Below the pieces are notes generated by a model. That model worked only from the letters and a program-made list of their open reading frames with translations. It was not told where the DNA came from and ran no database searches. From positions 1 through 53,658 of the forward strand of contig CALFZM010000405.1 in NCBI GenBank assembly GCA_937952235.1: 53,658 bases of DNA, read 5' to 3'. Below, one piece after another: positions 8,866 through 16,489 of the stretch. Each line of letters opens with the position of its first letter. Within the stretch, counting starts at the first letter, position 1. The translations under genes and the position numbers were made by a program. The DNA comes from an uncultured Opitutia bacterium. Lineage in GTDB: Bacteria > Verrucomicrobiota > Verrucomicrobiia > Opitutales > Opitutaceae.

Positions 8866-10239
8866 ATGTCCATCCGCCTCCACGACTCGCTGTCCCGTGA
8901 GCTGCGCCCCCTGCAGCCGTCGCATCCCGACGGCGTGTATCGCTTCTACAACTGCGGGCCGACCGTCTACGCCCCGGCGCACATCGGGAACTTCCGGACC
9001 TTCGTGGTGAACGACGTGCTCCGGCGGCTGCTCGAACTGGAGTTCGGCCCCGCGCGGGTGAAGCACGTGCGCAACCTCACCGACGTCGACGACAAGACGA
9101 TCCGGCGCGCGCGCGAGGAAGGCCGGCCGCTGGCCGTCGTCACGAAGCAGTGGACGGACAAATTTCACGCCGACTGCGCCGCGCTGAACTGCCTGCCGCC
9201 GCACGTCGAGCCGACCGCGACCGGTCACATTCGCGAGCAGGTCGACATGATCGACGTGCTGATGCAGAAGGGAAACGCCTACCGCGCGCCTGACGGCTCG
9301 GTGTACTTCAAGGTGGGCTCGTTCGACGGCTACGGCCGGCTGTCCCGCGTGAAGGAGCGCGAGCTGCAGCTCGGCAGCGCGCTCGCCGGGAAGCCGCAGG
9401 CGGCCGACGCCGACGAGAAGGAGGACGTCAGCGATTTTGCGCTCTGGAAGGCCCACAAGAACGAGGACGGCGACAACGCGTGGGACAGCCCTTGGGGTCG
9501 CGGCCGGCCCGGCTGGCACATCGAGTGCAGTGCCATGAGCAAGAAACACCTCGGCGATACGATCGACCTGCACACGGGGGGCGTCGACCTGCTGTTTCCG
9601 CACCACGAGAACGAGATCGCCCAGAGCGAATGCTGCAACGGCGTGCCCTTCGCGCGCCACTGGTACCACAGCGAGCACCTGCTCGTGGACGGCAAGAAGA
9701 TGAGCAAGTCGCTCGGCAACCTCTATACCCTCGACGACCTCGTCGCGAAAGGGTTCTCGCCGATGGCACTGCGGTACGCGCTGCTGGCCGGGCATCCGCG
9801 GAAGCAGCTCAACTTCACCCTCGATTCGCTGCACGCGGCCGAGAAGGCGCTCGGCACGCTGCGCAGCTTCCGCGCGAGCCTCGCGCCCGCCGACGGAGAC
9901 GAACAGGCGTTTGCCGCGGTGCACGCCGCCCTCGACGACGATCTCAATACGCCAGGGGCCCTGGGCGCCTTGTTCACCGTCGTCAACCGCGGCCCGGCCG
10001 GCGTGAGCCTGGCTGCCTTCGACCGCGCGCTCTTCGCCTTCGGCCTGAAGCTCGACGCCCCTGCCGCGCTGAAAGTCGAAACCCCCGCCGCGATCCAGGC
10101 CCTCGCCGAGAAACGCTGGGCGGCGAAACAGGCGAAGGACTTCGCCGCCGCCGACGCCCTGCGCAAGGAACTCACCGCCGCCGGCTGGTCGATGCTCGAC
10201 CGCAGGGACGGCTACTCACTGGAACCGGCGAAGAAGTGA
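8866..10239 (+). CDS. cysS: Cysteine-tRNA ligase
   Basis: 457 residues, the usual family length. Class I synthetase. Zinc and cysteine-binding Cys30 in FYNCGPTVY, HIGH-type motif HIGN at 39-42, a second zinc cluster in WHIECSAMS and LLFPHHENEIAQSE, and KMSKS at 278-282. The C-terminal DALR-like anticodon-binding region includes RWAAKQAKDFAAADALRKEL. It charges tRNA-Cys in the cytoplasm. Its TGA stop abuts the stop codon of the convergent small gene with no spacer. Start ATG is preceded by CTTCTCGTCC, without a Shine-Dalgarno sequence. Confidence 0.98.
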   Translation: MSIRLHDSLSRELRPLQPSHPDGVYRFYNCGPTVYAPAHIGNFRTFVVNDVLRRLLELEFGPARVKHVRNLTDVDDKTIRRAREEGRPLAVVTKQWTDKFHADCAALNCLPPHVEPTATGHIREQVDMIDVLMQKGNAYRAPDGSVYFKVGSFDGYGRLSRVKERELQLGSALAGKPQAADADEKEDVSDFALWKAHKNEDGDNAWDSPWGRGRPGWHIECSAMSKKHLGDTIDLHTGGVDLLFPHHENEIAQSECCNGVPFARHWYHSEHLLVDGKKMSKSLGNLYTLDDLVAKGFSPMALRYALLAGHPRKQLNFTLDSLHAAEKALGTLRSFRASLAPADGDEQAFAAVHAALDDDLNTPGALGALFTVVNRGPAGVSLAAFDRALFAFGLKLDAPAALKVETPAAIQALAEKRWAAKQAKDFAAADALRKELTAAGWSMLDRRDGYSLEPAKK

Positions 10240-10467
10240 TCAGGCCGCCCGGCCCTTTTTCCGCAACGGCCGAATCTGCACCACATGAGCCGGGTTGACC
10301 GCCATCGAGAATTCATCGCCTTCCTCGGGATGAAAAATCAAGTCGCCGGTCTTGGGATGAATCGTCGCGTAGTCCGGATGTCCGATGATGTGCCGGTCCC
10401 CACTCGAAAGCGTGATCTCGACCGGAAAATGCTTCGCTGAACCCAGTAAGCGTTCGACGGATCTCAT
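10240..10467 (-). CDS. Small conserved protein, unknown function
   Basis: 75 residues. The sequence HFPVEITLSSGDRHIIGHPDYATIHP, a predicted beta strand run, then FHPEEGDEFSMAVNPAHVVQIRPL, resembles a family of ~70-90 residue all-beta proteins common in Planctomycetes and Verrucomicrobia with the pattern 'F-(x)-G-(x)-HPD-(x)-P...HVxxI'. This resemblance is from memory of the pattern and no function is known. It is convergent with cysS, stop codon to stop codon, and diverges from thrS 59 bp away. Basic end RPLRKKGRAA. Confidence 0.75.
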   Translation of the reverse strand: MRSVERLLGSAKHFPVEITLSSGDRHIIGHPDYATIHPKTGDLIFHPEEGDEFSMAVNPAHVVQIRPLRKKGRAA

Positions 10468-10526
10468 GGGCGGAAATTAGTTCGTGCTGCGTGCCGTTCA
10501 AGCGTCCACTTTCCTCCAATCTGAGT

Positions 10527-12455
10527 ATGCCGATGACTCCGCTCGAAGAACTCCGCCACTCGTGCTCGCACGTGCTGGCGACCGCCCTGCTCCGCGTTTT
10601 CCCCGACGCCAAACTCGACATCGGCCCGCCGACGGACACCGGGTTCTACTACGACGTCGACCTCGAGCATAAGCTCACGACCGACGACCTCGCCAGGCTC
10701 GAGGCCGAGATGAAGAAGATCGCGGACGAGAACCAGGCCTTCACCCGCAAGGAAGTCTCCCGCGACGAAGCCATCGCGATCATCCAGGGCATCGGGCAGG
10801 AGCGCTACAAGCTCGGCCGGCTCGCCGACATCCCCGAGGGCGAGAAGATCTCATTCTACCAGAACGGCGAGTTCGTCGACCTCTGCGCCGGCACGCACGT
10901 GCGGTACACGTCGAAGCTCAAGGCGTTCAAGCTGCTCTCGATCGCGGGCGCCTACCATCGCGGCGACGAGAAGAACAAGCAGCTCCAGCGCATCTACGGC
11001 ACCGCCTTCCCTTCGAAGGACGAGCTGGCGAACTACCTCACCCAGCTCGAGCAGGCAAAGCTGCGCGACCACCGGAAGCTGGGGCGCGAACTGAAGCTGT
11101 TCCACATCGATGAGGACGTGGGCCAGGGCCTGATCCTCTGGACGCCCAACGGCGCCGTCATCCGCCAGGAGTTGCAGACGTTCATCAGCGAGGAACTGCG
11201 CAAGCAGGGTTATCACCAGGTCTTCACGCCCCACATCGGCAAGCTGGAGCTCTACAAGACCTCGGGCCACTTCCCCTACTACAAGGAATCGCAGTTCTCC
11301 CCCGTGATCGAAAACGACTCCCTGGCCCGCGCCATCGGCGAGAATTGCGCCTGCGGCGAGGTGTTCGCCCGGCTCGAGGCCGTCTCGGGCAAGCTGCGCG
11401 AGTCGATCAACCAGCGCACCGGCCGCGAGGCCATCACCGCCGATCGCGTGCGGCCCGACGACCAGTTGCTCGACGGCTTCATGCTGAAGCCGATGAACTG
11501 CCCGCACCACATCAAGATCTTCGCCTCCCAGCCGCACTCGTACCGCGACCTGCCGGTGCGGCTCGCGGAGTTCGGCACCGTCTACCGCTGGGAACAGTCG
11601 GGCGAACTCAACGGCATGACGCGCGTCCGCGGCTTCACCCAGGACGACGCGCATCTCTTCTGCACCGAGGAGCAGGTCGCGCAGGAGGTGCTCGGCTGCC
11701 TTTCGCTGGTGAAGATCGTGCTCACCACGCTCGGCATGCAGGACTACCGCGTGCGCGTCGGTCTGCGCGATCCGGATTCCAACAAGTACACGGGCGACGC
11801 CGCCAACTGGGACAAGGCGGAGTCCGCCTGCCGCGAGGCCGCCAAGACGCTCGGCGTGCCCTTCACCGAGGAGCCGGGCGAGGCGGCGTTCTACGGGCCG
11901 AAGATCGATTTCGTGATCAAGGACGTCATCGGCCGCGAGTGGCAGCTCGGCACGGTCCAGGTCGATTACAACCTGCCGATCCGCTTCGATCTTTCCTATA
12001 TCGGCGCGGACAACGCCGCGCACCGGCCGGTGATGATCCACCGCGCGCCGTTCGGCTCGATGGAGCGGTTCTGCGGCGTGCTCATCGAGCACTTCGCCGG
12101 GGACTTCCCGACCTGGCTCGCGCCCGAGCAGGTGCGGCTCGTGCCGATCAGCGACAAGACGCTCGACTATGCCCGCGGCCTGCTCGCGCGGCTCAAGGCC
12201 GAAGGCCTGCGCGCGACCCTCGACGAGCACAGCGACAAGCTCGGCGCGAAGATCCGCCGCGCGGAGCTCGACAAGGTGCCGTACACGCTCGTCATCGGCC
12301 AGAAGGAGGCCGAGGCCCAGAGCGTTTCCGTCCGTTCCCGCGCGCGGGGCGACGAGGGCGTCATGACCGCCGACGCGTATATCGCGAAGGTGAAGGCGGA
12401 GATCGCCGCCCGCGCCCTGCCGGACAAGAAGAAAGCCGCGCCGGCGAGCCCCTGA
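10527..12455 (+). CDS. thrS: Threonine-tRNA ligase lacking the TGS domain, with a catalytic-domain insert
   Basis: 642 residues from MPMTPLEELRHSCSHVLA. It begins directly with the second additional (editing) domain (HSCSHVLATALL, DLCAGTHV); the ~60-residue N-terminal TGS domain of typical ThrRS is missing. The class II core follows, with motif 2 (RWEQSGELNGMTRVRGFTQDDAHLF) and the zinc Cys in KPMNCPHHIKIF, where the common Gly after CP is His. Motif 3 (HRAPFGSMERF) and the anticodon-binding domain close the protein. Between FPYYKESQF and MLKPMNC is an extra ~60 residues (about 257-317) with a CxCGE element, absent from the E. coli enzyme. An alternative ATG at 10491 adds only 12 residues and does not restore TGS. 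The stop codon overlaps the start of an intergenic repeat. Confidence 0.96.
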   Translation: MPMTPLEELRHSCSHVLATALLRVFPDAKLDIGPPTDTGFYYDVDLEHKLTTDDLARLEAEMKKIADENQAFTRKEVSRDEAIAIIQGIGQERYKLGRLADIPEGEKISFYQNGEFVDLCAGTHVRYTSKLKAFKLLSIAGAYHRGDEKNKQLQRIYGTAFPSKDELANYLTQLEQAKLRDHRKLGRELKLFHIDEDVGQGLILWTPNGAVIRQELQTFISEELRKQGYHQVFTPHIGKLELYKTSGHFPYYKESQFSPVIENDSLARAIGENCACGEVFARLEAVSGKLRESINQRTGREAITADRVRPDDQLLDGFMLKPMNCPHHIKIFASQPHSYRDLPVRLAEFGTVYRWEQSGELNGMTRVRGFTQDDAHLFCTEEQVAQEVLGCLSLVKIVLTTLGMQDYRVRVGLRDPDSNKYTGDAANWDKAESACREAAKTLGVPFTEEPGEAAFYGPKIDFVIKDVIGREWQLGTVQVDYNLPIRFDLSYIGADNAAHRPVMIHRAPFGSMERFCGVLIEHFAGDFPTWLAPEQVRLVPISDKTLDYARGLLARLKAEGLRATLDEHSDKLGAKIRRAELDKVPYTLVIGQKEAEAQSVSVRSRARGDEGVMTADAYIAKVKAEIAARALPDKKKAAPASP

Positions 12456-12529
12456 GGTGGAACGCGCTGTCCCCAGCGCGTCTTCCCGCCCGACGTCCGG
12501 TGCCACGAGCAGCGTGGGGACGCGCTGCT
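12454..12529 (+). repeat. TCCC-loop hairpin repeat, copy 2, plus a second related hairpin
   Basis: The GAGGTGGA leader begins inside the thrS TGA stop. Stem ACGCGCTG / CAGCGCGT surrounds loop TCCC (12462-12481). A second hairpin follows in the same 83-bp gap: AGCAGCG / CGCTGCT at 12508-12529, with TGGGGACG as loop, which is the complement-type loop. The gap lies between convergent thrS and glnK, so these hairpins may end both transcripts. There is no T run. Confidence 0.75.
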
Positions 12530-12539
12530 GCCCCTTCCC

Positions 12540-12878
12540 TCAGATCGCCGGCTCGCCGCGCTCGTCGGTCCGGATGCGCACGACTTCCTCGAGCGGCAGG
12601 ACGAAGATCTTGCCATCGCCGATCTTCCCGGTGCGGGCAGACGCCACGATGGCGTCGAGCGCCTTCGCCACGGTCGCATCGGGCACCGCGATCTCGAGCT
12701 TCACCTTCGGCAGGAAGTCGACGGTGTACTCGCTGCCGCGGTAGATCTCGGTGTGGCCCTTCTGGCGGCCGAACCCCTTGACCTCGGTGACGGTCATGCC
12801 TTCGACGCCGACCTCGGCCAGGGCCGACTTCACTTCCTCGAGCTTGAAGGGCTTGATGATGGCGGTGATGAGTTTCAT
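12540..12878 (-). CDS. glnK: Nitrogen regulatory protein P-II (first pair)
   Basis: 112 residues, exact family length. The T-loop carries Tyr51 (YRGSEYTVDFLPK), the uridylylation site of proteobacterial PII. The C-terminal signature TGKIGDGKIFVLPLEEVVRIRTDERGE is complete. PII trimers sense ATP/ADP and 2-oxoglutarate and, as GlnK, block the ammonium channel through the T-loop. It follows the amt gene by only 33 bp on the same strand, so the pair is almost certainly co-transcribed. The gene order amt-glnK is the reverse of the usual glnK-amtB. It is closely similar to the second copy at 14460-14798; they differ mainly in the region 61-82 and at the C-terminal tip. Confidence 0.97.
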   Translation of the reverse strand: MKLITAIIKPFKLEEVKSALAEVGVEGMTVTEVKGFGRQKGHTEIYRGSEYTVDFLPKVKLEIAVPDATVAKALDAIVASARTGKIGDGKIFVLPLEEVVRIRTDERGEPAI

Positions 12879-12911
12879 GAGAACGGGTGCGCGGGATGGA
12901 AAGGTGCGCGG

Positions 12912-14342
12912 TCAGGACTTGGCCTCGTAGATGTAGCCCTCCTCGCCGTGGTCCGCGAGGTCGAGTCCCTCCTGCTCGGCTTCCACCGTCGGGCGGAGAC
13001 CGATCGTCGCCTTGACGAAAAGGGCGATGGCCGCCGTGGCGACGACGGAGATGACCACGGTCAGAAGCGCGGCCTTCGTCTGCTCCCACAGGAGGCCCTT
13101 CATGACGCTCTCGATGGCGGGGTTCATCGCCGGCGTGGCAAACACCCCCGTCAGGATGGCCCCGAGCGTTCCGCCCACGGCGTGAATGCCGAAGGTGTCG
13201 AGCGCGTCGTCATAACCGAAGACCGCCTTGAGTTTCATGCAGAAGATGAACGGCACGATGCCGCCGAGCACGCCCATGATCACGGCGCTGGTGGCGTCGA
13301 CGAATCCCGCGGCCGGCGTAATCACCACCAGGCCCGCCACCACGCCCGAGCAGAAGCCCAGGACGGAGGCGCGGCGCTTGGCGATGTACTCGAGCGCGCC
13401 CCAGGTGAACGAAGCGGCCGCGGCGGCGAGCGTGGTGGTCGTGAAGGCGTTGGCGGCGATGCCGTCGGCGGCACCCGCGCTGCCGGCATTGAAGCCGTAC
13501 CAGCCGACCCAGAGCATGCCCGTGCCGACCATGCAGAGCACGAGGCTGTGCGGCGGCATCGGCGTCCGGCCGAAACCCAGCCGGGGCCCGACGATGAGGC
13601 AGAGGACCAGCGCGGACCAGCCCGAGCTCATGTGCACCACGGTCCCGCCGGCAAAATCGATGGCCTTGATCGAGCCGGCCGCGCCCGCCATCAGGCCGCC
13701 GCCCCAGACCATGTGCGCGAGCGGGAAGTAGACCACGAACATCCAGATGGCGACGAACAGCATCAAGGCGGAGAACTTCATCCGCTCGGCGATCGCGCCG
13801 ACGATCAGCGCCGGCGTGATGATCGCGAAGGTGAGTTGGAAGATCGCGAAGACGTTCTGCGACACCCAGGGCAGCGTGGAGGGCGCGCTGGTCACCCCGC
13901 GGAAGAACATGTGGTCGAGCCCGCCGATGACCGGATTGCCCGGCGCAAACGACAGGCTGAAGCCGATCGCCCACCATAGCAGCGTCACCATGCCGGCGAT
14001 CCCGAGGCACTGCGCGAGCACCGAGAGCACGTTCTTCCGGCGCACGAGGCCGCCGTAGAACAGCGCCAGGCCCGGCAGCGTCATGAAGAGCACGAGCGCG
14101 CTGGAAGTCATCATCCAGCCGTTGTGCCCCGGCCCGGGGCCGGCGACCTTGGACGCCACGTTGGCGGTCCGGGCGGCGTTGTTCATGTAGGCCTCGAGGT
14201 CGGCGACCCGCTGCTCCATCGTCGGCTCCGCCGGAGCGGGAGCCGCCGCGGGAGCGGGAGTCTGGCCATGCAGGGTGACGGCCGTGAGGAGCGCCGAGCC
14301 AGCGAGGACAAGCAGGCGGAGGGATTGCGCTAGGATGTTCAT
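12912..14342 (-). CDS. amt: Ammonium transporter, Amt family (first pair)
   Basis: 476 residues from MNILAQSLRLL. A cleavable-looking signal peptide (to about residue 27, LTAVTLHGQ) is followed by a Pro/Ala-rich linker and a short heptad-like helix (MEQRVADLEAYMNN), then eleven hydrophobic segments. Family motifs are visible: LFYGGLVRRKNVL, the first pore His in DFAGGTVVHMSSGW, and the second pore His in DTFGIHAVGGTLG. It conducts ammonium across the inner membrane and would be gated by the adjacent GlnK. An upstream in-frame ATG at 14408 is rejected because it lies in the terminator/promoter region. A sigma-54-like element lies only about 20 bp upstream. Paralogous to, but clearly diverged from, the 14889-16298 transporter. 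Confidence 0.96.
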   Translation of the reverse strand: MNILAQSLRLLVLAGSALLTAVTLHGQTPAPAAAPAPAEPTMEQRVADLEAYMNNAARTANVASKVAGPGPGHNGWMMTSSALVLFMTLPGLALFYGGLVRRKNVLSVLAQCLGIAGMVTLLWWAIGFSLSFAPGNPVIGGLDHMFFRGVTSAPSTLPWVSQNVFAIFQLTFAIITPALIVGAIAERMKFSALMLFVAIWMFVVYFPLAHMVWGGGLMAGAAGSIKAIDFAGGTVVHMSSGWSALVLCLIVGPRLGFGRTPMPPHSLVLCMVGTGMLWVGWYGFNAGSAGAADGIAANAFTTTTLAAAAASFTWGALEYIAKRRASVLGFCSGVVAGLVVITPAAGFVDATSAVIMGVLGGIVPFIFCMKLKAVFGYDDALDTFGIHAVGGTLGAILTGVFATPAMNPAIESVMKGLLWEQTKAALLTVVISVVATAAIALFVKATIGLRPTVEAEQEGLDLADHGEEGYIYEAKS

Positions 14343-14361
14343 GGAAGATCGGGGCCCTATG

Positions 14362-14377
14362 AGCAGAATCGATGCCG
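14362..14377 (-). promoter_or_regulatory. Candidate sigma-54 (-24/-12) promoter of first amt-glnK pair
   Basis: Minus-strand CGGCATCGATTCTGCT has GG and GC at the spacing required for sigma-54 (consensus TGGCAC-N5-TTGCW) and shares [TC]GGCAT and TCTGCT with the site before the other amt gene. The predicted transcript would start about 10 nt before the ATG, which is unusually short, so this is weaker than the site at 16367. Confidence 0.5.
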
Positions 14378-14406
14378 GCCCTGCAGAATTTCCGCGGGCC
14401 GGGCAC

Positions 14407-14435
14407 AAAAAAGCCGGGCCCTGGCAGGACCCGGC
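14407..14435 (-). terminator. Terminator between the two amt-glnK pairs
   Basis: Stem GCCGGG / CCCGGC with inner partial pairing, flanked by AAAAAA at 14407-14412, which reads as TTTTTT at the 3' side on the minus strand. It lies 25 bp after the stop of the upstream glnK and ends that transcript before the next amt gene. AAAAA on the other flank may allow activity on both strands. Confidence 0.8.
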
Positions 14436-14459
14436 AAAAACGCTGACCGCCGGCGCAGT

Positions 14460-14798
14460 TCAGACGGCGGACTCGCCGCGCTCGTCGGTGCGGATGCGCA
14501 CCACTTCATCGAGCGGAAGGACGAACACCTTGCCGTCGCCGATCTTGCCCGTCTTCGCCGCCTTGACGATCGTATCGACCGCCTTGCCCGCGAGCTCGTC
14601 GCCGACGGCGACTTCGACTTTCACCTTGGGCAGGAAATCGACCGTGTATTCGCTGCCGCGATAGATTTCCGTGTGGCCCTTCTGGCGGCCGAAGCCCTTG
14701 ACCTCCGTGACGGTCATGCCCTCGATGCCGGCAGCGGCGAGGGCCTCCTTCACTTCCTCGAGCTTGAACGGCTTGATGATGGCGATGATGAGTTTCAT
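14460..14798 (-). CDS. glnK: Nitrogen regulatory protein P-II (second pair)
   Basis: 112 residues with all PII features: Tyr51 at the T-loop tip (YRGSEYTVDFLPK), the ATP-binding GKIGDGKVFVLPLDEVVRIRTDERGE end, and start MKLIIAIIKPFKLEEVKEAL. It lies 90 bp downstream of the larger-leader amt gene on the same strand and is followed by a terminator, so it forms its own amt-glnK unit. The near-identity to the other copy suggests a duplication of the pair or gene conversion between the PII genes. The expected role is reversible inhibition of the partner ammonium channel and nitrogen signalling. Confidence 0.97.
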   Translation of the reverse strand: MKLIIAIIKPFKLEEVKEALAAAGIEGMTVTEVKGFGRQKGHTEIYRGSEYTVDFLPKVKVEVAVGDELAGKAVDTIVKAAKTGKIGDGKVFVLPLDEVVRIRTDERGESAV

Positions 14799-14888
14799 GC
14801 GAGATGGATTCGTTGAGGTGGAATGGTGAGTGTGTCCAGGGCCGCAGGCAGGGCAAGTAATCGTTCCCGCGCGGCAGCCCCGTCCCGT

Positions 14889-16298
14889 TTATTTGTGGGC
14901 GCTCGTGAAGTTCGGATACGCCTCGTTGCCGTGTTCGCCGATGTCGAGGCCCTCGGTCTCCTCCTCGGGGCTGACCCGCAGGCCGATCGTGGCCTTCAGG
15001 GCGACGAAGAGGATCAGGGCGAAGGCGAACGAGAACGCGCCGACGGCGGCGATGCCCTTCAGCTGCGAGATGAGCTGCGCGGTGCCGGCCAGCTTGCCGA
15101 AGAACGCCACGGCGAGCGTGCCCCAGATGCCGCAGACCAGGTGCACCGAGATGGCGCCGACCGGGTCGTCGATCTTCACCTTGTCGAAGAAGATCACGGA
15201 AAACACCACCAGCACGCCGGCGATGCCGCCGATGAGCACCGAGGACAGCGCCGCCATCTGGTCGGCGCCGGCCGTGATGCCCACGAGCCCCGCGAGGATG
15301 CCGTTGAGGGCCATGGAAAGGTCGGGCTTCTTGATCACCACCCACGAGGCGATCGTGGACGAGACGCCGCCCGCCGCCGCCGCGAGGCAGGTGGTGACGA
15401 GCGTCAGGGAGACGGCGCCGGGATTGGCGGACAGCACCGAACCGCCGTTGAACCCGAACCAGCCGAGCCAGAGCAGGAACACGCCGATGGTCGCCAGCGG
15501 CATCGAGTGCCCCAGGATCGGATGAATGCGGCCGTCCTTCGTGTACTTGCCGAGCCGCGGCCCGAGCACGAGCGCACCCGCGAGCGCGCCCCAGCCGCCG
15601 ACGGAATGGACGATGGTCGAGCCGGCAAAGTCGTAGAACGGCGTGGCCAGCGTGTTCAGCCAGCCGTTGCCCCACTTCCACATGCCGGTGATGGGATAGG
15701 AAATGGCGACGAAGAGCGTCGAGAAGATCAGGAAGGAGCCCAGCTTGACGCGCTCGGCGACCGCACCGGAGACGATCGTGGCCGCGGTGGCCGCGAACAT
15801 GCCCTGGAAAAGGAAGTCGGTCCAGTAGGTGTAGCCCGCGTTGTAGACGCTGGTGAGCGACGCCACGTCATCGGAAATGCTGATGCCGAAGCCCGAGAAT
15901 CCAAACCACTTGCCCGCGTAATCGGTGCCCGGATACATCAGGTTGAAGCCCACGATCGCGTAGGTCAGGAGGCCGATGCACGGGATCAGCGTGTTCTTGA
16001 AGAGGATGTTGACCGTGTTCTTCGACTGCGTGAGGCCCGATTCCACGGTCGCGAAGCCCAGGTGCATGATGAACACCAGGCCCGCGCACAGCATCATCCA
16101 CACGTTGTTCGTCGTGAAGAGCGCGTATCCGGCCGACTCCTGAAAGGCCGCGAGATCCTTGAACTTGGGCGCGGCGGCCGCGGCGGCGGCGGCGGCGGGC
16201 GCAGCTTCCTGCGCCAGGCTGGTCGAGATCAGGGCCGGAATCGAGAAGATGCCTGCCATCTTCATCGCGCCGGACAGTTGCTTGGGCCGTAGCTTCAT
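14889..16298 (-). CDS. amt: Ammonium transporter, Amt family (second pair)
   Basis: 469 residues from MKLRPKQLSGAMKM. N-terminal signal-like segment (FSIPALISTSLAQ), then a nine-Ala tract and an extracytoplasmic linker (KFKDLAAFQES), then eleven membrane segments. Family motifs: HLGFATVESGLTQSKN, first pore His in DFAGSTIVHSVGGWGAL, second pore His in AISVHLVCGIWGTL. The C-terminal tail ends EEETEGLDIGEHGNEAYPNF, the conserved cytoplasmic tail contacted by GlnK in this family. It conducts ammonium at low external concentration. It is transcribed first, from a sigma-54-like promoter at 16367-16382 with a ~58-nt leader, ahead of its glnK. Sequence is quite unlike the other amt, so the two transporters are old paralogues rather than a fresh tandem copy. 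Confidence 0.96.
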   Translation of the reverse strand: MKLRPKQLSGAMKMAGIFSIPALISTSLAQEAAPAAAAAAAAAPKFKDLAAFQESAGYALFTTNNVWMMLCAGLVFIMHLGFATVESGLTQSKNTVNILFKNTLIPCIGLLTYAIVGFNLMYPGTDYAGKWFGFSGFGISISDDVASLTSVYNAGYTYWTDFLFQGMFAATAATIVSGAVAERVKLGSFLIFSTLFVAISYPITGMWKWGNGWLNTLATPFYDFAGSTIVHSVGGWGALAGALVLGPRLGKYTKDGRIHPILGHSMPLATIGVFLLWLGWFGFNGGSVLSANPGAVSLTLVTTCLAAAAGGVSSTIASWVVIKKPDLSMALNGILAGLVGITAGADQMAALSSVLIGGIAGVLVVFSVIFFDKVKIDDPVGAISVHLVCGIWGTLAVAFFGKLAGTAQLISQLKGIAAVGAFSFAFALILFVALKATIGLRVSPEEETEGLDIGEHGNEAYPNFTSAHK

Positions 16299-16366
16299 GA
16301 GTTTTGAGTGCGTAGGTTGAAGGGAATCCGTGTCGCCTACCGTCGGGATAGGTCCGGCTCCGGTTC

Positions 16367-16382
16367 AGCAGAGGGTATGCCA
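16367..16382 (-). promoter_or_regulatory. Candidate sigma-54 (-24/-12) promoter of second amt-glnK pair
   Basis: Minus-strand TGGCATACCCTCTGCT matches TGGCAC-N5-TTGCW at 13 of 16 defining or spacer positions and has GG and GC in the exact spacing. Predicted start is about 58 nt before the amt ATG. Promoters of amt/glnK genes are classic NtrC/sigma-54 targets, which supports the reading. No clear NtrC enhancer palindrome was found by eye. Confidence 0.7.
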
Positions 16383-16429
16383 AGGCGAAGGCCTCCCCGT
16401 TTCGGGGACGCGCGCCGCTTTTCACCCGC

Positions 16430-16458
16430 AAAAAAAACGCGCCCCGGGCGGGGCGCGT
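16430..16458 (-). terminator. Rho-independent terminator of aspS
   Basis: Stem ACGCGCCCC / GGGGCGCGT with loop GGGC, flanked on its left by AAAAAAAA (16430-16437), which gives the T run on the minus strand. It begins 32 bp after the aspS stop codon and separates aspS from the amt promoter. Confidence 0.85.
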
Positions 16459-16489
16459 GGGTGTCAGCCGGTCGAAGTCAGGACGCCCC

